In this document: one piece after another, positions 47,647-57,720 of the stretch
Numbering within the stretch: position 1 is the first letter of the stretch
How the letters are laid out: every line of letters begins with the position of its first letter
NCBI RefSeq assembly: GCF_003602095.1
Contig: NZ_RAHH01000003.1
Coordinates: forward strand, 62,001-126,000
Direction of reading: 5' to 3'
Origin: Rahnella woolbedingensis
GTDB lineage: Bacteria; Pseudomonadota; Gammaproteobacteria; Enterobacterales; Enterobacteriaceae
Length of the DNA: 64,000 bases
The notes under the pieces: generated by a model
Told to the model about the DNA's origin: nothing
The model's input: only the letters and a program-made list of their open reading frames with translations
Database searches by the model: none
Made by a program: the position numbers and the translations under genes

Positions 47647-49323
47647 ATGAAATTATTGAAGTCCGTTTTAATTTTGCTGGCCTGCCAGCTTACGCAGGCA
47701 AATGCCGTCGGGATCAACGCCGATCCCAATATGACCGGCGCAGCACCGCTGCCGACATTTTTAACCGGTCAGACCCAGCAGACCGGTTCTGATACCGGTT
47801 TTGATGATTCGCCGCCACCTCCGGTGCCTGCGGTCATGAGCCGCATGTTCGGTGCGCAGCTATTTACCGGTGGCGCGGCGGCCGATAACGCGGCCAGCAT
47901 CGGCTTCAACCCGAATTACATCGTCGGCCTTGGCGATCAGGTGCAAATCCGTCTGTGGGGGGCTTTCAATTTTGATGGCGCGCTGACCGTTGACCCGAAA
48001 GGCAATATCTTCCTGCCGAACGTCGGCCCGCTGAAAGTGGCCGGTGTGTCTAACAGCCAGCTGAACAGCGTGATCACCACCAAGGTGAAACAGGTTTACC
48101 AGTCCAACGTGAACGTTTACGCCTCACTGCTTCAGGCGCAGCCGGTCAAAGTGTTTGTCACCGGTTATGTCACCAATCCGGGGCTGTATGGTGGTGTGGC
48201 GTCTGACTCGCTGCTTTCTTACCTGAGCAAAGCCGGTGGCGTAGACACAGAACGCGGCAGCTACGTCGACATCGTGGTGAAACACAATGACCGCGTGCGT
48301 TCGCGCATCAACTTGTACGATTTCCTGCTCAACGGCGACCTGCGTCTGTCGCAGTTCTCTGACGGCGATACCATTGTGGTCGGGCCGCGTCAGCACACGT
48401 TCAGCGTGGAAGGCGATGTCTTTAACAGCTACGACTTTGAATTTCGTGACAGCACTATTCCGGTGAGCGAAGCCCTGAGCTGGGCGCGTCCGAAACCGGG
48501 CGCGACGCACATGACCATTATCCGCCAGCAAGGCAGCATGAAACGCAGCGAATATTACCCGCTGGGTTCCGCGCCGGGTCGTTCATTGCAGGATGGCGAC
48601 AAGCTGATTGTCAGCTCTGACCGTTACGCGGGCACCATCCAGGTGCGTATCGAAGGCGCGCATTCCGGTGAACACGCGGTTGTGCTGCCGTATGGCGCCA
48701 CCATGAGCCAGCTGCTGCCGAAAATCCGCACCAACAGCATGTCGCAGATTAACTCCATCCAGCTGTACCGCCGCTCTGTGGCGCTCCGCCAGAAGGAGAT
48801 GCTGGATCTGACGCTGCAAAAACTGGAAGAAGCGTCGCTGTCAGCACAGTCCTCAACGCAGGAAGAAGGCCGTCTGCGCGCGCAGGAAGCCCAGCTGGTC
48901 AGCCGTTTCGTGGCGAAAGCCCGTCAGGTGGTGCCAAAAGGTGAAGTGGTGCTGAGCGAAGACAACCTGAATCAGGTGATTCTGGAAGATGGCGACGTCA
49001 TCAACATTCCTGAGAAGACCTCGCTGGTGATGATCCACGGCGAAGTGCTGTTCCCGAATGCGGTGAGCTGGCAGAAAGGTCTGAGCCCGGATGATTACAT
49101 CGAGAAAGTCGGCGGTTACACCCAGAAAGCGGGTAACTCGAAAGTCATCCTGATCAAACAGAACGGCGAAGCGATTAACGCAGAAGACGTGAAATCGCTG
49201 CAACCTGGCGATGAGCTGATGGTGTTGCCGAAATACGAATCGAAGAACATCGAAGTGACCCGTGGTATCTCGACGATCCTGTATCAGCTGGCCGTTGCCG
49301 CGAAAGTGATACTGACAATTTAA
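47647..49323 (+). CDS. kpsD: KpsD, periplasmic/outer-membrane polysaccharide export protein
   Basis: This 558-residue OPX-type protein is the same length as E. coli KpsD. The signal peptide ends LTQANA|VG. The poly-export domain has [18 protein letters not shown] and [18 protein letters not shown], followed by SLBB-type repeats ([34 protein letters not shown]). It is the outer part of the capsule export channel. The start at 47647 is chosen for the signal peptide. A start at 47599 would add 16 residues. Its stop overlaps the kpsC start by one base. Confidence 0.96.
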   Translation: MKLLKSVLILLACQLTQANAVGINADPNMTGAAPLPTFLTGQTQQTGSDTGFDDSPPPPVPAVMSRMFGAQLFTGGAAADNAASIGFNPNYIVGLGDQVQIRLWGAFNFDGALTVDPKGNIFLPNVGPLKVAGVSNSQLNSVITTKVKQVYQSNVNVYASLLQAQPVKVFVTGYVTNPGLYGGVASDSLLSYLSKAGGVDTERGSYVDIVVKHNDRVRSRINLYDFLLNGDLRLSQFSDGDTIVVGPRQHTFSVEGDVFNSYDFEFRDSTIPVSEALSWARPKPGATHMTIIRQQGSMKRSEYYPLGSAPGRSLQDGDKLIVSSDRYAGTIQVRIEGAHSGEHAVVLPYGATMSQLLPKIRTNSMSQINSIQLYRRSVALRQKEMLDLTLQKLEEASLSAQSSTQEEGRLRAQEAQLVSRFVAKARQVVPKGEVVLSEDNLNQVILEDGDVINIPEKTSLVMIHGEVLFPNAVSWQKGLSPDDYIEKVGGYTQKAGNSKVILIKQNGEAINAEDVKSLQPGDELMVLPKYESKNIEVTRGISTILYQLAVAAKVILTI

Positions 49324-51362
49324 TGATTGGAATTTTTTCGGCGGGCATTCATCGCATCCCGCACCTGGAAACCTTTCTGGGTCAGCCGTGCCGCAAGCTT
49401 TCGCTGTTGCGGCCGGTGCCGGAAGACATCACACAGATTGCCGTGTGGGGTTACCGGCCAACCGGTGATAAAGCTGTCGCGCTGGCCAAAAAGTCTGGCC
49501 TGCCGGTGTTGCGCCTCGAGGACGGATTTATCCGTTCTCTGGAACTGGGTGTGACCGGCGCTGCGCCGCTTTCGATGGTGCTGGACACAGAGGGCATGTA
49601 TTACGACGCCTCGCAGCCGAGCACGCTTGAGCGGCTTATCCACCAGCGGGAAGAGAACCCGTTGCTGCATGATGCCGCACGTCAGGCGATGCAGATGATT
49701 GTTGAAGGCGACCTGTCGAAATATAACCAGGCACCGGCGTGTACGCTGGCGCGACCCAAACAGGGTGCGGTGCTGGTGGTCGATCAGACCTTCGGTGATA
49801 TGGCGGTGGTTTACGGCAATGCCGGAGCCCAACAGTTTGACGACATGCTGCGGGCGGCGATAGCGGAGAACCCGCAGTCTGAGATTTGGGTGAAGATCCA
49901 CCCGGACGTTTTGCACGGTAAAAAAGCCGGTTACTTCACGCAGATTGCAAAACTGGCGCAACAGGAACCGCGGATCAAATTGCTTGCGGAAAACGTCAGC
50001 CCGCAATCTTTACTGCGTCTGGTTGAGCACGTGTATGTGGTGACGTCCAACTATGGCTTTGAGGCGCTGATTGCCGGTAAACCGGTCAGCGTTTTCGGAC
50101 AGCCTTGGTATGCGGGCTGGGGAATAACGGACGACCGCCATGCGCAGGCGGAACCGCTCAGGGCGCGACGGGGTACCGCCAGTCTGGAAGACCTGTTCAG
50201 CGCTGCCTGTTTACGTTACAGCCGGTACATTAATCCGGTGAATGGCAAGAATGGCACGTTATTTGATGTACTTAGCTGGCTTGCAATGCAACGACGTCAT
50301 CACCAGCAGCGCGCCGGACGCTTATGGACGCCGGGGCTGACGCTCTGGAAACGCAGCATTCTGGCACCGTTTGTGCGTACCAAAAGCAACAAAGTGAATT
50401 TCAGTAAACGCTATGCCGGTGAAACCGCCTGCGTGGTGTGGGGAATTAAAGGCGAGGCGCGCTGGGGTGCTCAGACAGCACAACATCAGATCCCGCAATG
50501 GTGTATGGAAGATGGCTTTTTGCGTTCAGCCGGACTGGGTTCTGACCTGCATCCGCCGCTGTCGCTGGTGCTGGATAAGTCAGGCATTTATTACGATGCC
50601 ACGCGCCCGAGTGATCTGGAGCAGTTGCTGAACAACAGCACGCTGACGGCATTTGAGCAACAACGTGCCGCAGCGCTGCGCCAGAGACTGGTCGCCAGCA
50701 AAGTCAGTAAATATAACCTCGGCGCTGCGTTTACATTGCCTGTGGATGCGGCGGGTAAGACAGTGATTCTGGTGCCGGGGCAGGTGGAAGATGACGCCTC
50801 TATTCTGACGGGCACGCTGTCGCTTTGCACCAACGGTGATTTGCTGCGCACGGTTCGGGAGCGCAATCCCGACGCTTACATCATTTATAAGCCGCACCCG
50901 GATGTTCTGGTGGGCAACCGGCAGGGACATATTCCTGCACAAGACGTCAGCCGCTGGGCCGACAGTCAGGCGCTGGATGCTGACATTATTCAGTGCATTC
51001 AGGCCGCGGATGAGCTGCACACCCTGACATCATTGTCAGGCTTTGAAGCCTTATTACATGGCAAAAAAGTGGCGTGTTACGGCATGCCATTTTATGCCGG
51101 ATGGGGACTGACGCAGGATGAGCATAGTTGTTCACGCCGGCTGCGCAGCCTCAGTTTAGACGACGTGGTTTACCAGGCGCTGATCGCGTACCCGTCGTAC
51201 ATCGACCCGCAAAGCCGGGAGCCTATTTTGGCGGAGCAGGCGGTTGAACTTCTCGCTGCGACCCCACGGGCAGAGATGCAATTCACAAGAATAAAAGCGG
51301 GCAGGATAGTCCGTTATTACAGAAAACTGCTCATGCTGATCCGGGTGACATTGAGCACCTGA
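49323..51362 (+). CDS. kpsC: KpsC, dual beta-Kdo transferase
   Basis: This 679-residue protein has two tandem homologous glycosyltransferase modules. Both carry the same signature: [11 protein letters not shown] near residue 60 and [11 protein letters not shown] near residue 395. Both also share PLS-VLD-x2-G-YYDA, KPHPDVL or KIHPDVL, and AGWG. With KpsS it builds the poly-beta-Kdo linker on phosphatidylglycerol that anchors capsule chains. kpsU (CMP-Kdo synthetase), found between kpsD and kpsC in E. coli, is absent. KdsB could supply CMP-Kdo. Confidence 0.96.
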   Translation: MIGIFSAGIHRIPHLETFLGQPCRKLSLLRPVPEDITQIAVWGYRPTGDKAVALAKKSGLPVLRLEDGFIRSLELGVTGAAPLSMVLDTEGMYYDASQPSTLERLIHQREENPLLHDAARQAMQMIVEGDLSKYNQAPACTLARPKQGAVLVVDQTFGDMAVVYGNAGAQQFDDMLRAAIAENPQSEIWVKIHPDVLHGKKAGYFTQIAKLAQQEPRIKLLAENVSPQSLLRLVEHVYVVTSNYGFEALIAGKPVSVFGQPWYAGWGITDDRHAQAEPLRARRGTASLEDLFSAACLRYSRYINPVNGKNGTLFDVLSWLAMQRRHHQQRAGRLWTPGLTLWKRSILAPFVRTKSNKVNFSKRYAGETACVVWGIKGEARWGAQTAQHQIPQWCMEDGFLRSAGLGSDLHPPLSLVLDKSGIYYDATRPSDLEQLLNNSTLTAFEQQRAAALRQRLVASKVSKYNLGAAFTLPVDAAGKTVILVPGQVEDDASILTGTLSLCTNGDLLRTVRERNPDAYIIYKPHPDVLVGNRQGHIPAQDVSRWADSQALDADIIQCIQAADELHTLTSLSGFEALLHGKKVACYGMPFYAGWGLTQDEHSCSRRLRSLSLDDVVYQALIAYPSYIDPQSREPILAEQAVELLAATPRAEMQFTRIKAGRIVRYYRKLLMLIRVTLST

Positions 51363-51410
51363 GAACAGCTTTTTATTAAATGCCCAAGGCGTTGATGGAA
51401 TCGGACAGAA

Positions 51411-52682
51411 ATGGACAGTAAGGCGCTTACAACATTACTTTCTGGAAAAAAATATTTGCTGCTGCAGGGGCCGATGGGGCCTTTCTTCAGCGATCTGGCG
51501 CAGTGGCTTGAGTCACTGGGGCGCGAAGCGGTGAACGTCGCTTTCAATGGCGGCGACAGGTTGTATTCGCGAAAGCGTGAATACCGCTTGTACCAGCAGA
51601 CGCCGGATGAGTTTCCGACCTGGCTGAAAGCCACCTGGCAGGAGTACGACTTCGACACCATCGTGTGTTTCGGGGATTGTCGTCCGCTGCATCAGGCCGC
51701 TAAACGCTGGGCGCAGGCCAAGGGCGTACGCTTCCTCGCGTTTGAGGAGGGCTATCTGCGACCGCATTACATCACGCTGGAACAGAACGGCGTAAACGCT
51801 TATTCCAGCCTGCCACGTGATGCGGAGTTTTACCGCAGCCTGCCAAAAATGACCATGCCGGAAATCGAGCAGCTGAAACCTTCGGGCTGGCAGCGCGTGC
51901 GTCACGCCATTACCTATTATCTGGCTGGCTGGCGTCACCGCCACGACTTCCCGAAATACCGTCATCATAAATCCTTCTCGCCATGGTATGAGGCACGCTG
52001 CTGGACGCGCGCGGCCTGGCGTAAAAAGGTGTATGCCTTCCGCCAGCGCAACGTATTGCAGCTGCTCCGGACTGAGCTGGATCAGCGTTATTATCTGGCG
52101 ATTTTGCAGGTCTACAACGACAGCCAGATCCGCAATCACAGCCCGTATAAAGACGTGCGTGATTACATCAATGAGGTGATGCACTCGTTCGCCAAAAAAG
52201 CGCCGAAGAGTGAATTCCTGGTCATCAAACATCATCCGATGGACAGGGGACACCGCCTGTACGGACCGCTTATCCGCCAGCTGGGTAAAAAATATGGCGT
52301 GATCGACAGGGTGATCTACATCCATGACCTGCCGATGCCGGAACTGCTGACCCACTCAAAAGCCGTGGTGACGATTAACAGTACTGCGGGTATTTCTGCG
52401 CTTATCCATAACAAGCCGCTGATCGTGATGGGCAAGGCGCTGTATGACATTAAAGGCATTACCTATCAGGGACATCTGAACCAGTTCTGGACCTCAGGAT
52501 TTAAGCCGGATATGAAGCTTTTCAAACAGTTCCGTCTATACTTGCTGAAGAATACGCAGATTAATGCGGTGTATTATGGTGGGCAACAGAAAGAACAAAA
52601 ACCGCTTATAGAGGTTCCATATCAGCCTACATTTGTTAGTCAAAAACTTATAATGGATTATCTTAAGCAAGAAATGCTGTAA
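51411..52682 (+). CDS. kpsS: KpsS, beta-Kdo transferase starting the capsule anchor
   Basis: This 423-residue GT is homologous to E. coli KpsS (389). The N-terminal segment LLSGKKYLLLQGPMGPFFSD and later FNGGDRLY match closely. Motifs include EEGYLRPHY and KHHPMDRG. It adds the first Kdo to lyso-phosphatidylglycerol. The ribosome site is poor. The C-terminal end is more AT-rich and marks the change to region 2 composition at about 52.6 kb. Confidence 0.95.
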   Translation: MDSKALTTLLSGKKYLLLQGPMGPFFSDLAQWLESLGREAVNVAFNGGDRLYSRKREYRLYQQTPDEFPTWLKATWQEYDFDTIVCFGDCRPLHQAAKRWAQAKGVRFLAFEEGYLRPHYITLEQNGVNAYSSLPRDAEFYRSLPKMTMPEIEQLKPSGWQRVRHAITYYLAGWRHRHDFPKYRHHKSFSPWYEARCWTRAAWRKKVYAFRQRNVLQLLRTELDQRYYLAILQVYNDSQIRNHSPYKDVRDYINEVMHSFAKKAPKSEFLVIKHHPMDRGHRLYGPLIRQLGKKYGVIDRVIYIHDLPMPELLTHSKAVVTINSTAGISALIHNKPLIVMGKALYDIKGITYQGHLNQFWTSGFKPDMKLFKQFRLYLLKNTQINAVYYGGQQKEQKPLIEVPYQPTFVSQKLIMDYLKQEML

Positions 52683-52718
52683 ATGTGGAGGGCGTTTAGA
52701 AGGGTGTGAATAATAGTG

Positions 52719-52743
52719 CATGCCGTATGTATATTACGGCATG
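52719..52743. terminator. Hairpin between convergent kpsS and the capsule region 2 operon
   Basis: The perfect 9-bp stem CATGCCGTA with TACGGCATG and a 7-base loop lies 36 bp after kpsS and 75 bp after the end of region 2. No strong T-tail exists on either side, so it may end both transcripts only partly. Confidence 0.5.
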
Positions 52744-52818
52744 AACATTTAATGTAAGATATGTTATATAAATTTACTGGCATTAAATTTCGATTACGAG
52801 GTGCTAGTTTTCTTATTT

Positions 52819-53802
52819 TTAATGCTCATGCAGTTCCAGCTTGTAAATATTGCCAAGTCTTTTACCTTTGTCTCCCACCGCAAAGAGCATATATAATTCT
52901 TTTTTTCTACTGTCGATAGCCATTCCTTCTGGTTCCCAGTGACCTTCTTTACCAGAAGAAATAGCATCTTTTTCACCAAGAATGACATTATCCGCCTTAC
53001 TTACCAGCGTTCCGTCAAGCAAGTATGTGTATAGTCGCTTATGTTCTTTCCCTGCCTTACCACTTAGAATGTAAACAAAATTATTATCCGCGGTTATAGC
53101 CTGGAAATAATATTTATCTTTGGTAACTTCATCATCAACTTGCCATTCAAAACTAGGTTTTTTTCTAATGTCACTTGATTGTAGAAAGTTTATTTTTGTT
53201 AAATCATAGACGCGAATAATGTTATGATTATTAATTCTCCCTCGAACGAGTAAATGATTAGAATCAGGCGTTACAACAGGCATTGTGTTAGCCGTTGTGC
53301 TATAGGAAGAATCAAAAACTTGTATGCTTGAAAATGATGATGGGGCATCGTAGGGAGTGTATTTAAAAAGGCTAATATACCAACCTTTATTTTTAATACC
53401 ATTCCCAGTGGAACTTAATAGAAAATCCGAACCTGGTATAATAGTAATGCCTTGGTGGCCTATTAATGAACTTGGTTTTTGATAATCAATAGCAACAAGT
53501 TTACCTTTGCCATCAATATCAATAAAGCGATTTAAAACCCCCTGTTCCGGGTTACCAGTAACATGCAGAGAATACAAAATTCTTTTATCGGATTCGAGTG
53601 CAATACCTTGGGCAACATTATTCCTACCTGGGCCAAGTCTATATAATACCGTTGGGGTCATGTGATCGTTGAAGTGATTACACTGCAGTTTTGAACTAGG
53701 TTCAGTATACTCAATACATTCTGATTTAATTGGCGGTGTTATTTTTGCATGTGCAATGCCGATAAAAAAAACCAACAAATAAAATAGTTTTTTGTATGTC
53801 AT
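52819..53802 (-). CDS. Secreted TagC-like beta-propeller protein of the capsule locus
   Basis: This 327-residue protein has a signal peptide (MTYKKLFYLLVFFIGIAHA|K). The body is rich in beta strands and resembles the TagC/phage P68-type receptor-binding beta-propeller proteins seen near teichoic-acid genes. Signs are VAQGIALESDKRILYSLHVTG, an SLIGHQGITIIPG blade, and the closing WEPEGMAIDSRKKELYMLFAVGD. Last gene of region 2, 21 bp after a transferase gene and in its operon. The match is from pattern memory, so it is moderate. Its place suggests a role in modifying or retaining the polymer at the surface. The composition is AT-rich, like its neighbours. Confidence 0.6.
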   Translation of the reverse strand: MTYKKLFYLLVFFIGIAHAKITPPIKSECIEYTEPSSKLQCNHFNDHMTPTVLYRLGPGRNNVAQGIALESDKRILYSLHVTGNPEQGVLNRFIDIDGKGKLVAIDYQKPSSLIGHQGITIIPGSDFLLSSTGNGIKNKGWYISLFKYTPYDAPSSFSSIQVFDSSYSTTANTMPVVTPDSNHLLVRGRINNHNIIRVYDLTKINFLQSSDIRKKPSFEWQVDDEVTKDKYYFQAITADNNFVYILSGKAGKEHKRLYTYLLDGTLVSKADNVILGEKDAISSGKEGHWEPEGMAIDSRKKELYMLFAVGDKGKRLGNIYKLELHEH

Positions 53803-53823
53803 TAATTTATACCGTAGGTTTGT

Positions 53824-54975
53824 TTAATACTTTATTTTAAGGTTGGCTCTATTTTCTTGAAGGTGGTTATTTGTATAACCACATAACCACTCAATTCTTT
53901 TTCTGAAACAAGTATGTGCAACTTCATTTGATGGGTAGCTGAAGAAATAGTTTATTAGTTTATTTCTTATTGGCTCATAAGTAGGGTGGAAATCAATGAT
54001 ATCATCATTCGATATGAATGCATGGGAATAAAATGCATCAAGTTTTTTTGGAATGAGTAAGTTAGATGTATAGTCAGTGTCTATTAAAACAACACAAGGT
54101 ATTCTTTTGTTGATGAATTGCATTTCCATAGCTGAAATATCAGTTATTGCATATTTCACACCGATTTTTTTTAGATAACTATCTTTTTCATCCAGCGAAG
54201 TAAAGTATTTATGCCATGATGGGTTTGATTTGTTTTTATTTATTACTATCTTTAATCTACTCTGTTGTAGCATATCAATGCACTTTTTTAATTCTTCCTT
54301 GAAAAAACTATCCCTATGACCCAAATTAGGATGAGGTTTTATGTATATGGTATCTATTTTGTAGCGATTACAAAAATCAATTATCCGATTTGTGTTTTTA
54401 ATGCTTAATGAACAATAATTTTCTTCTGGAACACCACCTTCCCAAGTCGGAGCGTAAACAATTGATCTGGAGTTTTCATTATAAACGAAATCATTACTAC
54501 CAAGAAAAGTATCTCCTAAGGTGATAATTTTTCCCGTTTCAACATCGTAAGGCGTAAATATCCCCGCCTTTAAGTATCGTTCAATCCCCATAACACCCGA
54601 TGTAACAATGTAGTCATATATTCTAATTATAGGCTTTATCGAGGCCAGTTTGTGACTTTCACCATGCGTAACAAATATATGAGTTAATTCACGGTTGGCT
54701 ACCAATCGGCAATTTGACTGCGCATTGAATAAGTAAAAAACAACTTTTTTCTTCTCTAGTCTAAGATCGGATTGCTTTTTGATGAATATGAATGGGATTT
54801 TATTTTTTTTGAATATTTTTGAGAAAGAAGCATCGATCTCTTTGTAGTATTTACATACAACATTAATACAATCATTTTGATTAAAAATATGTGCCTGAAA
54901 ATAGCCTACAAGTTGCTCAATAGCACCAATTATTTTTGTATCTAGATAAATATAGTACAGTTTACTTTCAGACAC
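53824..54975 (-). CDS. TagF-like polyol-phosphate transferase 1
   Basis: This 383-residue protein has the motifs of CDP-glycerol/CDP-ribitol phosphotransferases (Glyphos_transf, GT-B fold). These are THGESHKL (residues 103-110), YAPTWEGG (174-181), KPHPNLGHR (213-221) and TDISAMEMQF (278-287). It should transfer ribitol- or glycerol-phosphate from a CDP donor to a growing chain. It follows the CDP-ribitol synthase by 12 bp in one operon. A shorter N-terminus than its paralogue at 56371 suggests a different step, such as priming. Confidence 0.8.
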   Translation of the reverse strand: MSESKLYYIYLDTKIIGAIEQLVGYFQAHIFNQNDCINVVCKYYKEIDASFSKIFKKNKIPFIFIKKQSDLRLEKKKVVFYLFNAQSNCRLVANRELTHIFVTHGESHKLASIKPIIRIYDYIVTSGVMGIERYLKAGIFTPYDVETGKIITLGDTFLGSNDFVYNENSRSIVYAPTWEGGVPEENYCSLSIKNTNRIIDFCNRYKIDTIYIKPHPNLGHRDSFFKEELKKCIDMLQQSRLKIVINKNKSNPSWHKYFTSLDEKDSYLKKIGVKYAITDISAMEMQFINKRIPCVVLIDTDYTSNLLIPKKLDAFYSHAFISNDDIIDFHPTYEPIRNKLINYFFSYPSNEVAHTCFRKRIEWLCGYTNNHLQENRANLKIKY

Positions 54976-54987
54976 TTTTATTACCTC

Positions 54988-56361
54988 TTAACGACCATCT
55001 TTGCGAACATCTACAATCAAGCCTGTTTTGTTTGAACCGAGAATTTTCAGGCTCGTCATTGCAACATCTTTAGGATCGAGAAGTAACTCGTTAGGTTCTA
55101 ATCCAAAGTTAGCCGTACGCATTGGTGTTGCAGTACGCTCAGGATTGATGCAATTGACATTAACATTGTCTACACTCCATTCATCCGCAATGGCTTGAGT
55201 GAAATTAACAATTGCAGCTTTTGAGGATGAATATAAAGCATATAAAGGGCGGCCACGCGTATATGAACTAGACGTAAAGTTCAACAACATCCCAGAGCTT
55301 TTTGTTAGGTAAGGCTTTGCTGCAATTGCAACGTTTACAGCTCCGGTATAATTAATGCCTATCAGGTTATGGATTTCTTCAAAAGAAATAGTGTCTATAG
55401 GTTTTTTTATTAAAAGCCCAGCAGTATTTATTACATAGTCTATACTGCCTCTTTTTATATTAGTCTCTTCAAGAAAACGGATAATTGTTTCAAAGTTTGT
55501 AATATCAACACCATTAAAATTACGACTGGCTATATCAACGTTAGCACCAAGTAATGATGCTGAATTTTTAATTTCCAAACCAATGCCGCTTGTTCCGCCA
55601 AATATCACAATGTTTTTATTTTTTAAGAAATTTAAATTATCATCGATATTGAAAGAAATCTGATTTGCTTCTTGAAGAAGCTTTTCAGCAATAAAAAGGT
55701 CTATTGGGTGAGTGACTTTCATATTAGCTTCACTGCCTTTTACTGTTGCGACTCTGATTCCTGGAATCATTGATCGGACAACACCGCAGTCACAAGTAAA
55801 AGTAAAACGTTTCTCTGTTATTGCTTTTTGATATGCTAATTTAATTGTACCAAGTTTAAATGCTTGTGGCGTTTGTCCACGACGCATTACCGAACGATTA
55901 GGGATGTTTGCTATGCATTCATCATCATAAACTTCGACAAGTGTATCAGCAGAAGGAATTACCACATCCACAGCATCAAATTTATTCAATGCATCTAAGC
56001 AGTCATTGATGATGATCTCATTTACCAACGGTCTGACGGCATCATGGAGCAAAATATTGCAGTCATTTTCGTAGCCCTCCAGCCCTTTTAACGCCGAGTT
56101 TGTAGAATCGAAACGCTCCGAACCACCTGTGAAAACTTTAGTTACTTTTTTCCAATTGTTCTTCTTAATTATTTCCCAAGTAAGGTTTATATGGTTTGGT
56201 TGTGACACAATCACAATTTCATCAATTCTACTGGCTTTTTCAAAAGCATCGATTGCATACTCAATCACCGCCTTGCCAGCAAGTTTTGTAAATTGTTTTG
56301 GCAGGCTTCCACCAAATCTAGAACCGGAACCACCAGAGAGAATAACAGCAACGTTTTTCAT
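54988..56361 (-). CDS. Bifunctional CDP-ribitol synthase (ribulose-5-P reductase / cytidylyltransferase), Bcs1-like
   Basis: This 457-residue fusion enzyme makes CDP-ribitol from ribulose-5-phosphate. The N-terminal IspD/TarI-type cytidylyltransferase (residues about 1-230) has LSGGSGSRFGGSLPKQF (8-24), LHDAVRP (105-111), RRGQTPQAF (160-168) and THPID (217-221). The C-terminal short-chain reductase (about 248-457) has GGTSGIG (255-261), NTAG (312-315) and the catalytic Ser with Tyr377-x3-Lys381. H. influenzae type b Bcs1 has the same domain order and nearly the same length. It is the key evidence that the capsule contains ribitol-phosphate. Confidence 0.9.
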   Translation of the reverse strand: MKNVAVILSGGSGSRFGGSLPKQFTKLAGKAVIEYAIDAFEKASRIDEIVIVSQPNHINLTWEIIKKNNWKKVTKVFTGGSERFDSTNSALKGLEGYENDCNILLHDAVRPLVNEIIINDCLDALNKFDAVDVVIPSADTLVEVYDDECIANIPNRSVMRRGQTPQAFKLGTIKLAYQKAITEKRFTFTCDCGVVRSMIPGIRVATVKGSEANMKVTHPIDLFIAEKLLQEANQISFNIDDNLNFLKNKNIVIFGGTSGIGLEIKNSASLLGANVDIASRNFNGVDITNFETIIRFLEETNIKRGSIDYVINTAGLLIKKPIDTISFEEIHNLIGINYTGAVNVAIAAKPYLTKSSGMLLNFTSSSYTRGRPLYALYSSSKAAIVNFTQAIADEWSVDNVNVNCINPERTATPMRTANFGLEPNELLLDPKDVAMTSLKILGSNKTGLIVDVRKDGR

Positions 56362-56370
56362 TATTAATCC

Positions 56371-57720
56371 TTATTGTATAATTAGTTCACGTACATTTTC
56401 TTGAAGGGAAGTATCAGTACTGACTCTTTTTAATTGATTAACAAATTCATTATTTATCGTTTCATTAATACTTAATAAATAATCCAATGCTTTATACCTT
56501 GCCTCAGCCAGGAAATCATTCCCTTCTACTATTACTGTTTCAATTAGAGACATTAATTGAGGTATGCTCGAAAATGCATATGCATAGTCAGAGTACTGCA
56601 TATCACTTGATGAAGTAACAATATTTCTATCGGTTGGAATGTAAATAAAAATAGGGCACAAAGAAGATATGCATTCACTTACAACTGCAGAAATATCACA
56701 AATAAAAATATCACTATTAACAATTAATTTTTCTACAGGGACGGTTTTATCCGATATTTCTAAAGAGAAAGGTTGTCCAGCGAAACTTTTGGTTAATGCA
56801 GTCCCGATGTTCTCTAAAGTCTTATCCCGTGATGAGGTCAATGGGTGATACTTAGCGAACACATTGCACTCTAAGCGTGCTTGCAATTCAGGAAGCATAA
56901 CAACCGATAGATGGGCCGAAGAATAATTATTTTCCTCATACACACCTTCCCATGTAGGGAAATATGTTAGATTTCTAATCGACTTAGGTTCATTTAAGTT
57001 GGCTACTGATTTTTTTATTATCTGTTTAAGAGTTGGACGTCCTACTTTTACAAAGCTTAAGTGACTAGCATCAAATCGTGCATTTTTAAACCGGTCGATG
57101 TGAGCTTGTCCTGCGACCCAAATTTCATCGTAAACTCTGAAGTATTTATGAGCACTTGCAGCCTTGTCACTGTCGCCATGACCAAGAAAAATGTGCTGAT
57201 ATATATTATATCTTAAAGTGTGAATGAGATTCCCTGTATTTGAAAAATAATAAATCCCTTTCAAATATGGGAGCTTGTTTAATATATTCTCGACATCAAT
57301 AGCTGCTTTTGCATAGACAATATCTAAATAGGGGTATTGTTTTACTGCCCATTTATACATTTCAATGTTACGGGTGAGAATTGCAAATTTTTCATTTGAA
57401 GTAATAAATTCGTCAACCCACTGTTCAAGTTGATACGCACACCTAACCCCCTCACCTGTATGCAAAAGATGTGTGATATTTGTGAATAAGCGTATATTAT
57501 CAATAAGTAATGATATGGGTTGCTTTGAAGATGTAACCAGTGTTTTATTATTAGATTGAGGAGTTTGTTCTTTTTTCACTGTCACGGAAGTTGTCTTTTT
57601 TTGAGCAAGAGTTTTTTCTACTAAAGTTGAACTTTGCTGATGTTTTTTTTTGTTCATATCCTTAAAAAATAAAATAGGATGTGTGAGTAACTTTGTTGTT
57701 TTTGACATGTCTAATCTCAT
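56371..57720 (-). CDS. TagF-like polyol-phosphate transferase 2 (probable polymerase)
   Basis: This 449-residue protein has the same motif set as its shorter paralogue: LGHGDSDKAAS (179-189), YFPTWEG (253-259), KYHPLTS (290-296) and CDISAVVSE (341-349). The first about 70 residues are a polar, Lys/Gln/Thr-rich extension absent from the other copy. It could bind the membrane or other capsule enzymes. The start overlaps the upstream glycosyltransferase stop by one base. It is inferred to polymerise ribitol-phosphate units. Which of the two copies primes and which extends cannot be told from the sequence. Confidence 0.8.
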   Translation of the reverse strand: MRLDMSKTTKLLTHPILFFKDMNKKKHQQSSTLVEKTLAQKKTTSVTVKKEQTPQSNNKTLVTSSKQPISLLIDNIRLFTNITHLLHTGEGVRCAYQLEQWVDEFITSNEKFAILTRNIEMYKWAVKQYPYLDIVYAKAAIDVENILNKLPYLKGIYYFSNTGNLIHTLRYNIYQHIFLGHGDSDKAASAHKYFRVYDEIWVAGQAHIDRFKNARFDASHLSFVKVGRPTLKQIIKKSVANLNEPKSIRNLTYFPTWEGVYEENNYSSAHLSVVMLPELQARLECNVFAKYHPLTSSRDKTLENIGTALTKSFAGQPFSLEISDKTVPVEKLIVNSDIFICDISAVVSECISSLCPIFIYIPTDRNIVTSSSDMQYSDYAYAFSSIPQLMSLIETVIVEGNDFLAEARYKALDYLLSINETINNEFVNQLKRVSTDTSLQENVRELIIQ

